A stretch of 7,597 nucleotides of DNA from CAYZUC01 sp964481705 (GTDB lineage: Bacteria; Bacillota; Clostridia; Lachnospirales; Lachnospiraceae). The stretch's first letter is position 1. The number at the start of each line of letters is the position of its first letter. Position numbers and translations under genes: made by a program. Below the pieces are notes generated by a model. The model was not told the origin of the DNA. It made no database searches and saw only the letters and a list, made by a program, of their open reading frames with translations. Below, one piece after another: positions 1 through 5,751 of the stretch. Where the stretch lies: NCBI GenBank assembly GCA_964481705.1, contig CAYZUC010000122.1:1-7597 (forward strand), given 5' to 3'.

Positions 1-260
1 GGATAGTCTCTCGTAGAAAAAGAAATAATGATTTCCTTTCTCAGCTCCAATCTTCTATAGATTTGTTGACTACCAAATATACAGATACGCTTAAAGAGCT
101 AATTGAAGTGAAAGAGCAAAACGCCAAGTTGTTGCAATCACAAGGTGAATTAACTATTCAAGTCGAAAATTTCCGAAAAGAGAATAATATGCTAAAAGGT
201 ACTATTGAAGAGCTCAATCAGAGATTATCGGGAATTAAGACTATAACTAAAGCAAAATGA
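1..260 (+). CDS. C-terminal part of a coiled-coil, probably membrane-anchored phage protein (5' partial)
   Basis: The reading frame is open from the first bases of the window (codons start at position 3), so the TTG at 63 is not the true start; 85 residues are visible and the gene begins upstream. The visible part opens with a basic cluster (SRRKRNN), then from about visible residue 30 to 78 carries seven uninterrupted heptads: every seventh residue from V36 is V, L, L, F, L, L, I, and the fourth positions are L, N, Q, V, N, I, L. This is a textbook coiled coil. Small Bacteroidota prophage proteins of this shape usually have an N-terminal membrane helix just before the basic cluster; that helix would lie outside the window, so it is inferred. 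The positive-inside rule would then put the coil in the cytoplasm. The stop overlaps the next start (ATGA, 257-260), suggesting coupled translation with the lipoprotein gene. Function unknown; a holin-like or envelope accessory role is possible. Confidence 0.7.
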   Translation, partial: IVSRRKRNNDFLSQLQSSIDLLTTKYTDTLKELIEVKEQNAKLLQSQGELTIQVENFRKENNMLKGTIEELNQRLSGIKTITKAK

Positions 261-739
261 ATAATAAAATAGCAATCTTATTAATAGGGTGTATTGGCTT
301 CTGCTCCTGCAAGTCTTCTCATGAAATAACTAAACATGAAGTCACAGATAGTATTGAAATTACGTCGGTGGATGAGACTTGGCGGGATATGATACCTTCA
401 CGGCATTCTTCATTATCCATTCCGATGGATACTTTGAAAATATTGCCTGTGGATGCGTGGTACATATCTAAGGATGGTAATCTTACTCTTAAGGTAGGTC
501 TTAAAAATAACAGATTGATAGTAGACGCTATAGCTGACAGTATACCACGTCAGCATACATCTCACTCTACATCTACATCTAGGACTAAGCACCAGGCAAC
601 ACTGGAGAAACCTCCAGACAAACAGACATCAAAGATAGACGGTTTTTGGATAACAAGCGGAAAGATCTCTGCAGCTATAGTAGTTATAATCGTCTTCTTT
701 TACTTACGAAAAAAAGGAATTATAAACTTTAAAATTTAA
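257..739 (+). CDS. Lipoprotein with C-terminal membrane anchor; candidate unimolecular spanin (u-spanin)
   Basis: 160 residues. The N-terminus is a short lipoprotein signal: N2-N3-K4, a hydrophobic stretch I5-F15, then cysteines at 12, 16 and 18; C18 (after C-S) is the likeliest lipidation site, though LIGC at 9-12 also fits a lipobox. The middle is hydrophilic, with a segment around residues 52-99 that looks beta-rich, followed by a Ser/Thr/His/Lys-rich linker (about 100-128). The C-terminus has a hydrophobic helix (core I137-L150, possibly from F130 with K136 inside) followed by R151-K152-K153, which favours a cytoplasmic tail. A lipid anchor at one end and a transmembrane helix at the other is the defining layout of u-spanins such as T1 gp11, which bridge outer and inner membranes and fuse them at the end of lysis. 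Its start overlaps the previous stop by four bases. The lysis role is inferred from architecture alone; a phage lipoprotein of other function is the alternative. Confidence 0.6.
   Translation: MNNKIAILLIGCIGFCSCKSSHEITKHEVTDSIEITSVDETWRDMIPSRHSSLSIPMDTLKILPVDAWYISKDGNLTLKVGLKNNRLIVDAIADSIPRQHTSHSTSTSRTKHQATLEKPPDKQTSKIDGFWITSGKISAAIVVIIVFFYLRKKGIINFKI
566..580 (+). repeat. Short tandem hexamer TCTACA, 2.5 copies
   Basis: Two and a half copies of TCTACA lie inside the lipoprotein/spanin gene and encode alternating Ser-Thr in the low-complexity linker before the membrane helix. A six-base unit keeps the frame, so copy-number change would lengthen or shorten the linker without disrupting the protein. 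Confidence 0.5.
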
Positions 740-750
740 AATTAAGAATT

Positions 751-1248
751 ATGTCAGAAGCAACAAATGACGGTCTTATCTATGGACTGAACTCCTTGAG
801 CGTAGGTGAGAAGGAAATAGGCATGATCGACGAGAATGGTCTGCAACCAGCTGGCTCTGCTGCAACAATGCAGGAAATATATGCTGCACAGGTTAAGGAT
901 GGTCCGGTGAAGTCAATTGTAAGTAAGCCTGCAAAGAGAGCATTTAAATGCAATATCATTCAGCTGAAAGCAGATAATTTGATAGATGTCGTAGGAGGCT
1001 CGAAGGATGCTACTACCGGAGCTTGGACTCCACCTGAAGATTGGTCTGTAGAGGGAGTCGTAACTATCAAGTGTGACTCAGGTCATACAATCAAAATCAA
1101 TAATGCTAAGATAACAGCGGATGATTTCGCAAACGGAATCAACTCACAAAACGTATTGGCATTGGCACTGAATATTGATTGCAATAGACCTGCAGATACG
1201 GCCAAGAAACGTATTGAGATTATTCCGCCTCAAACAACAGTGGGATGA
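751..1248 (+). CDS. Major tail tube protein
   Basis: 165 residues, the usual size for siphovirus tail tube subunits, which stack as hexameric rings to form the tail channel. The protein has an N-terminal stretch with a short strand pattern (IYGLNSLSVGEKEIGMIDENG), and a conserved-looking core: a glycine-rich loop (VVGGSKDATTG), W92-T-P-P, then E101-G-V-V-T-I-K-C-D-S-G-H and K-I strands, ending in alternating hydrophobic strands (VLALALNID) and a proline-rich tail. This pattern agrees with my memory of Bacteroidota prophage tail tube proteins. Position is strong support: it sits directly before an overlapping chaperone-like pair and the tape measure gene, the classic tube-G-GT-TMP order. The start ATG at 751 follows an A/T-rich 11-base gap without a Shine-Dalgarno motif, normal for Bacteroidota. 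No sheath gene precedes it in the window. The identity is inferred from family resemblance and gene order. Confidence 0.78.
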   Translation: MSEATNDGLIYGLNSLSVGEKEIGMIDENGLQPAGSAATMQEIYAAQVKDGPVKSIVSKPAKRAFKCNIIQLKADNLIDVVGGSKDATTGAWTPPEDWSVEGVVTIKCDSGHTIKINNAKITADDFANGINSQNVLALALNIDCNRPADTAKKRIEIIPPQTTVG

Positions 1249-1706
1249 CCGACGTAGAGATTAAATTATTAGGGGCTGCTGCCATCCTTGATGGTGGTAT
1301 CAGCCTTCCTCTTAAAACCATATTCGGCAAAATAAGAGTTACAATGAAGGTGCCTACCATGGCAGCCTTGGTAAGAATGAGTGTACTGTTTGAGAAGGCA
1401 GGGTTTGAGACTTCGGATACATCAGAATTTACGATGCAGCAGAAACTTGACTTCATGAATCGATACTCAAAACCTATCAGTAAGATGGTGACGTGTGGCA
1501 TTCTTAGGAGCTCATTAATGTATGGATTATTTGGATCGTTACTGGCATGGTTTATCCGTGAGAGTATGCATCCGGTCTCAATGTTAGAGGCATGGAAACA
1601 TATAATGAGTTCCATCAACACAGCCCCTTTCGAGTATATTATGCAATTGGCGAAGATGATCAACAAACTGGAGCCAATGCAGCCAACAGAAGAAAAAAGG
1701 AGTTAA
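1245..1706 (+). CDS. Tail assembly chaperone, short form (lambda gpG-like)
   Basis: 153 residues, close to the roughly 140 of lambda gpG. Its ATG lies inside the tube gene's stop (ATGA, 1245-1248), so translation is probably coupled. The protein is mostly helical by appearance, with a hydrophobic middle (about residues 85-108, SSLMYGLFGSLLAWFI) and a hydrophilic charged end (QPTEEKRS). The short form would bind and shield the tape measure protein during tail assembly. The assignment rests mainly on context: it lies between the tube and tape measure genes and overlaps a second open frame at -1, which is the hallmark arrangement of G/GT chaperone pairs. Sequence identity to lambda gpG is not apparent, as is normal for these fast-evolving proteins. 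The overlapping 148-residue frame on the opposite strand (1220-1666) is best read as a shadow. Confidence 0.72.
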   Translation: MTDVEIKLLGAAAILDGGISLPLKTIFGKIRVTMKVPTMAALVRMSVLFEKAGFETSDTSEFTMQQKLDFMNRYSKPISKMVTCGILRSSLMYGLFGSLLAWFIRESMHPVSMLEAWKHIMSSINTAPFEYIMQLAKMINKLEPMQPTEEKRS

Positions 1707-1954
1707 ACGGCAAGACAGAACCGTCACATAGCCTTTTCGGACTCGTAGGGGAGACAGCTACGGCAACGGGCTGGAGTATAAGCTATATAATGGAACACGT
1801 CAATTACCTCATGTTGATAATGATGCGTATAGATGCTCCACATTATGTTGATGGTGAGACACTAAAGGCTCGCAGACATAATAAAATGATAAAAATAAAC
1901 GGCCAAAGACGCAATGCCATCAGTGCAGCGCAGTTGGAGGCTTTCAATGATTAG
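1592..1954 (+). CDS. Tail assembly chaperone, T-like extension made by -1 frameshifting
   Basis: This frame is -1 relative to the 1245-1706 gene and stays open from 1562 (just after a TGA at 1559-1561) to a TAG at 1952-1954, overlapping the upstream gene by about 145 bases. The ATG at 1592 lies deep within the upstream gene with no leader, so independent initiation there looks unlikely; production as a fusion by programmed -1 frameshifting is the better model and would give a protein of 236 residues whichever candidate slip site is used. The unique part has a basic, polar start (NRRKKELNGKTEPSHS), then a helical segment with aromatic and methionine residues (GWSISYIMEHVNYLMLIMMR) typical of T-like chaperone domains, which recruit tube subunits to the tape measure in lambda. 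It ends five bases before the tape measure ATG. The residues before the slip point are probably not translated in this frame. Confidence 0.65.
   Translation: METYNEFHQHSPFRVYYAIGEDDQQTGANAANRRKKELNGKTEPSHSLFGLVGETATATGWSISYIMEHVNYLMLIMMRIDAPHYVDGETLKARRHNKMIKINGQRRNAISAAQLEAFND
1625..1681 (+). promoter_or_regulatory. Candidate -1 frameshift signal: CCCTTTC slippery heptamer plus downstream hairpin
   Basis: CCCTTTC at 1625-1631 is read in the chaperone frame as C CCT TTC, an exact X XXY YYZ slippery pattern: slipping back one base re-pairs the Pro and Phe tRNAs on CCC and TTT. After a 10-base spacer, TGCAATTGGC (1642-1651) can pair with GCCAATGCA (1673-1681), giving nine base pairs with one bulged A (position 1645 or 1646) around a 21-base loop. 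It is the only canonical heptamer in the correct phase within the 1562-1706 overlap. Function is inferred; efficiency in a Bacteroidota host is unknown. Confidence 0.45.
1694..1724 (+). promoter_or_regulatory. Alternative -1 slip site in the A-run at the end of the chaperone gene
   Basis: A six-A run (1693-1698) is read as GAA AAA AGG just before the short-form stop (TAA, 1704-1706). One-base back-slippage of the Lys tRNA on A-AAA (1694-1697) with AGG in the A site would also enter the longer frame. The heptamer A AAA AGG does not obey the full XXXYYYZ rule, and the following stem (ACGG 1707-1710 with CCGT 1721-1724) is only four pairs. Its location at the extreme end of the short form matches lambda better than the CCCTTTC site does. 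Confidence 0.3.
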
Positions 1955-1959
1955 TTGTT

Positions 1960-4900
1960 ATGAATCCTATAAGATTGGAAATTCTCTTCGATGATAAGAC
2001 GGCAGCCGGACTAAATTCGGTTGAGAGCAGAACTGATGCTATGAAGCAGTACATTCAGCAAGTTGTTTCTGCACTGGAGACAGAGATGACCGATCTACAA
2101 GCAAAATTCAAGCAGGTAACATCACAAGGTCTAACCGGTAATGCTGAATTAGCACAGGTACAGGCTTTGCAGGGAGAAATCGCTAAGCTTAAGGAGCAGT
2201 TGGAAAGTTTATCAAGGGTAAAAAAGACAACGTCTGAAACTCCAATTAATACATCAGCTGCAATAAAGCAGGCTAACAATCTAAGCTTTTCGATCCAGCA
2301 AGTAGCTCGTGAGCTTCCTTCATTGGCAATGGGACCTCAGATGTTCTTTCTTGCCATTTCCAATAACCTTCCTATACTTTCCGATGAGTTGAAAAAGGCG
2401 AAGGCAGCCAACGACGCTTTAAGCGCATCAGGGCAGAAGGGTGTTCCTATTTGGAAACAAGTATTATCATCTATCATGAGTTGGCAGACAGCAATGGTAG
2501 TCGGCATTACTCTTTCAGTAGTGTATGGAAAAGAAATAGGAATTTGGATCAAGAACTTATTTAAATCTTCCGATGCCCTTGATGAAGCAACCATTGCACA
2601 AGGGATCTACACAGAAACAAAAAAGAAAGATGCTGAAGCAACTAAATCAGCAAATACAGCATATGGAAAGCAGATGGCCACATTAGCATTACTGAGAAGT
2701 GAATGGAACAAATTAGGGAACAGCCTTTCTGAGAAAAAGAAATATGTCAAAGATAACCAGTCGGCATTCAATGAATTAGGAGTAAAAATCAAAAATGTGC
2801 AAGATGCAGAGAACCTTCTTGTAGATAATACAGATGTTTTTATCAATGCAATGCAAGCACGTGCACAGGCCATTGCAGCACAAGACACATTGTCTTCATT
2901 ATACAAAGAAAAGCTCGACGCAGATAGTCAGGCTGAGTTTTCACGTAAGAAAGCTACAGTTAGGCGTGCCAGTCCAAGAGCAGCCGATATATCTGAGGCT
3001 GCTAAACGAAGCATAATTAATAATCCTGTAGGTTCTGTCACAGGAGCATCTGCACCTGCTCCAACAAGAGTATATACTCCAGAAGAAATAGCGGAGGAAA
3101 AGGCTAAAGAATACGATAAAGCAGCTGATATCCTTGAAAATAAATCGAAACAGTTGCAGGTGCAGATTGACAGAACTACAAAAACAATGGTGACATCAAT
3201 GGGTAAATCAAAAGATTTGTTGAATGATGCAAATATTGATACAGATAAAGGTAAAAATGATTCTAATGACCAAACGAACTATCAGGAAACATTGAATCAG
3301 GCACGTATCGCTGCAGCCCAGAAAGTGGAAGCAATGAAGATATCCATTAAGGAAGAAGGCATCGAAAAAAGGAAAGCTTTATTAAAATATGAATATAATA
3401 ATGAGCTTCGCGAAATTGATAAGAATGAAAAAGAACTTCTTGCAAAGGCTGCTAAAGGCAGAAAGAATAAAACTGTTACAGATCCGAATGCAGAAAAAGA
3501 GATAAAAGCAGATTCTACCTTACAAAAGGCATATGCTTACGCTAAATATCAGTCTGCAGTATTTAAGGAAGAGCAATCATCTAAGTCAAAACTCCTTGAA
3601 ATATATCAAGGATATTTTGAAAAAAGAGCAGCACTAAAAGAAAAATATGATACAGATTATGCCAATCTTAAAACTGCAGGTGCAAGTGATGAAGCACTGG
3701 CAGAAAATCGTTACCAATACAGGCAAGCTGATGAGGAACTGAATAATACTTTCGCACAACGCTCGGAGACATTCAATACTTGGGCTGATAAAGTGGTGGA
3801 TATGTCACTGAAGCAACTTCATGAGCTTATTAGCCTGACAAAAAATGAGCTCGCTGAAATGGAGCGTGAAGATCCTTATAATCCAGCTATTCCACAAGCT
3901 AAAGCCAAAGTGACCACTTTGGAAAAAGCAATAACAAAACGTGAAAGTTCTATATCGCCAGATAAAAAATCAATTAAGGAATGGCAGGAGTTGCAGCAGA
4001 CATTACAAGACACCAGCCGTGAATTTCAGCAGATTGGTGATGACGTAGGTGGACTTGCAGGTAAGTTTATATCTGCAGCTGGTGAAATTGCATCATCAAC
4101 AATATCAATGATAAGTGGTATAATGACTCTCGCCGATGGGACTGGAGCTGCGATAGGCAAAACAGGAGAAGCTGCTACAGCAGCAATGAGTACAATGGAA
4201 AAGGCAAGCGTCATCCTGGCAATAATAAGTGCTGCAATGCAGATTGCCACTAAAATTGCAATCATGTTTACCGGTACTCATAAGACTCAAGCTGACACTG
4301 ATAGATTGAATGCTGTGACGGATAAGCTTAAAAGTACTAATGAAGCTATTAATAAGCTGATAGAACGTCGAATTGAGCTTATTAAGAATGCTGTGATGAC
4401 CGAGAAACAATCATTGACTAACAGCACTCAGAATGCCATTGACGCTCAACTTGCTTATTATAATCAGCAATTTAAAGCTATTCAGAATAATTGGATCCTG
4501 GCCAAAAAAGGGAAAGACAATAACCTAACTCTATCAGATCTTGGAATAACAAGTATTGAGGAGCTTAAGGCATTTTTAAATGATGCATCTAAAATAAGGG
4601 AATGGCAGAATAAGGGATTTTCATTGCGTGATTACGACACTTTTAAAAATTTAGTCGACGGATATGATGACTTGATTGAAAAAAGTAGTGAATTAAAGCA
4701 AGCGAATGCAGAAGCAATGTCAGGATTATCCGTCGATGACGCTAAATCATCTCTTGATGATTTATTATTGAACAGTGAAACAACCTTTGACTCGGTTCAA
4801 GATTCGCTTGAGTCACATTTTCGTAATGCGTTTTTAAATATTGCAAAGAGTAATTATCTGAATGGAGCAATGCAAGACTGGTATAATGAGTTTGTTGAAG

Positions 4901-5280
4901 CAACATCATCCAATGGATTAAGTGAAAGTGAAGTTACAGCACTCCGGAATAAATATAATGAGATTTATGCCACCGCAAAACAGCAGATAGAGGATATGTC
5001 AGGAGTGGCTGGCATTAATCTTAATTCAACATCATCACAATCGGGTAAGTCAGGTTCTTTCGCCTCGCTTACTCAGGAACAAGGGACAAAGTTAGAAGGA
5101 ACATTTACATCTGTCCAGGATCATACATCAGGAATGCATCAACTACTGAAGGATATGAAGCGAAACAATGAAGAGGATAGTAAAATATTGGCGCAGATAG
5201 CTGAGAATACAAGCTATATAAAGGCAATAAGTGACTTGCTAACAAGAGTTGATCAGAACGGAATAAAAATAAAGAAATGA
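1960..5280 (+). CDS. Tail tape measure protein
   Basis: 1106 residues, by far the longest complete gene here, following the chaperone pair by five bases. Tape measure proteins fill the tail tube, set its length, and are ejected into the host envelope with DNA. Visible layout: an N-terminal coiled-coil segment (about 20-95); a conserved-looking block 108-204 ending in a hydrophobic stretch from W175; a Gly/Ala/Pro-rich break near 330-370; long charged, Lys/Glu/Ala-rich helical repeats (about 434-690); a Gly/Ala/Ile/Met-rich hydrophobic segment 697-770; further helices; a Ser/Gly linker (about 1020-1033); and a C-terminal end NGIKIKK. The 1028-1106 region (SFASLTQEQGTKLEG onwards) matches the end of Bacteroidota tape measures as I recall them. 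At about 0.15 nm per residue the tail would be roughly 165 nm. No lysozyme, NlpC/P60 or LysM domain is recognisable. Minus-strand frames within it look like shadows. Confidence 0.9.
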   Translation: MNPIRLEILFDDKTAAGLNSVESRTDAMKQYIQQVVSALETEMTDLQAKFKQVTSQGLTGNAELAQVQALQGEIAKLKEQLESLSRVKKTTSETPINTSAAIKQANNLSFSIQQVARELPSLAMGPQMFFLAISNNLPILSDELKKAKAANDALSASGQKGVPIWKQVLSSIMSWQTAMVVGITLSVVYGKEIGIWIKNLFKSSDALDEATIAQGIYTETKKKDAEATKSANTAYGKQMATLALLRSEWNKLGNSLSEKKKYVKDNQSAFNELGVKIKNVQDAENLLVDNTDVFINAMQARAQAIAAQDTLSSLYKEKLDADSQAEFSRKKATVRRASPRAADISEAAKRSIINNPVGSVTGASAPAPTRVYTPEEIAEEKAKEYDKAADILENKSKQLQVQIDRTTKTMVTSMGKSKDLLNDANIDTDKGKNDSNDQTNYQETLNQARIAAAQKVEAMKISIKEEGIEKRKALLKYEYNNELREIDKNEKELLAKAAKGRKNKTVTDPNAEKEIKADSTLQKAYAYAKYQSAVFKEEQSSKSKLLEIYQGYFEKRAALKEKYDTDYANLKTAGASDEALAENRYQYRQADEELNNTFAQRSETFNTWADKVVDMSLKQLHELISLTKNELAEMEREDPYNPAIPQAKAKVTTLEKAITKRESSISPDKKSIKEWQELQQTLQDTSREFQQIGDDVGGLAGKFISAAGEIASSTISMISGIMTLADGTGAAIGKTGEAATAAMSTMEKASVILAIISAAMQIATKIAIMFTGTHKTQADTDRLNAVTDKLKSTNEAINKLIERRIELIKNAVMTEKQSLTNSTQNAIDAQLAYYNQQFKAIQNNWILAKKGKDNNLTLSDLGITSIEELKAFLNDASKIREWQNKGFSLRDYDTFKNLVDGYDDLIEKSSELKQANAEAMSGLSVDDAKSSLDDLLLNSETTFDSVQDSLESHFRNAFLNIAKSNYLNGAMQDWYNEFVEATSSNGLSESEVTALRNKYNEIYATAKQQIEDMSGVAGINLNSTSSQSGKSGSFASLTQEQGTKLEGTFTSVQDHTSGMHQLLKDMKRNNEEDSKILAQIAENTSYIKAISDLLTRVDQNGIKIKK

Positions 5281-5281
5281 T

Positions 5282-5719
5282 ATGGATTTAACGGGATTAC
5301 TTACAATAAATACAAAGGATGCTTATACGGAGTATTCCGCGTTCCTGGCAGAGTTGGAGGAGTTCGGTCATGTAAACTCCGACGCACTGCTTGCCGTTCC
5401 TGCAGCTAAAGCTGTTACATCTGTCTCATTTAAGGAGCGCAACGGCGAAGATCTTCCGGACTCTTTCACTACACAGTATGAGGCAATAGATCGTACGCTG
5501 CAGTTGTGCATAATAAGTGACACATTGCCGATTTTGTCGGCTAAGTTCTCGGCTTTCATAGATGCAATAAAATCGGGATGGCTGACTATTGTAGTCAAGG
5601 ACTTAAGAACTTATAAAATGATATATAGGGAAGTAAGCAACTTGAGAATCTATAATGATACCAATTGTGCTGCATGCACATTCAGCATAAAATTCCGTGA
5701 GCCAAAATACAAGGCTTAA
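5282..5719 (+). CDS. Distal tail-like protein (short Dit-type)
   Basis: 145 residues, starting one base after the tape measure stop. Gene order (tape measure, small protein, large hub) is that of siphovirus Dit-Tal modules, in which Dit forms the ring joining tube and tip. The sequence opens with a short strand-forming start and an SFKERNGEDLPDSF loop, then FSAFIDAIKSGW (89-100), strands TIVVKDLRTYKMIYREVSNLRIY, and a final FSIKFREPKY strand (134-143). An amphipathic helix followed by strands and a closing F-x-I-K-F-x-E-P pattern resembles the N-terminal beta-barrel region of distal tail proteins and small Bacteroidota prophage tail proteins at this position. At 145 residues it is shorter than classical Dit (over 200), so it would lack a C-terminal galectin-like or carbohydrate-binding domain. 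Function is inferred from order and pattern; a generic minor tail protein is the fallback. Confidence 0.62.
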   Translation: MDLTGLLTINTKDAYTEYSAFLAELEEFGHVNSDALLAVPAAKAVTSVSFKERNGEDLPDSFTTQYEAIDRTLQLCIISDTLPILSAKFSAFIDAIKSGWLTIVVKDLRTYKMIYREVSNLRIYNDTNCAACTFSIKFREPKYKA

Positions 5720-5751
5720 ACGGTATTTAATGGCTGTTTAAACACTATAAT

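Noticed and set aside
63..260. A separate small gene starting at the TTG at 63.
   Set aside because: The frame is open back to the window edge and the upstream residues (basic cluster and helix) read continuously into it, so it is the tail of a longer gene.
740..750. AATTAAGAATT inverted repeat in front of the tail tube gene.
   Set aside because: Four A/T pairs around a three-base loop are expected by chance in an A/T-rich leader; most likely just the ribosome entry region.
1220..1666. A 148-codon open frame on the minus strand, opposite the chaperone gene.
   Set aside because: It lies fully opposite a gene supported by position and frame overlap, has no gene context on its strand, and its translation shows no recognisable domain.
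2834..3016. A 60-codon frame on the + strand inside the tape measure gene.
   Set aside because: It is out of frame with a convincing long gene, has low-complexity His/Gln-rich content and no leader.
5730..5741. ATG GCT GTT TAA mini-frame before the hub gene.
   Set aside because: Three codons with no supporting leader; nothing suggests a regulatory leader peptide.
5720..5751. A terminator or regulatory element in the 32-base gap, with palindrome GTTTAAAC (5736-5743) and a TTTAA/TTAAA stem (5726-5730 with 5738-5742).
   Set aside because: The stem is five A/T pairs, there is no GC-rich stem or following T-run, and the downstream gene is clearly part of the same tail module.
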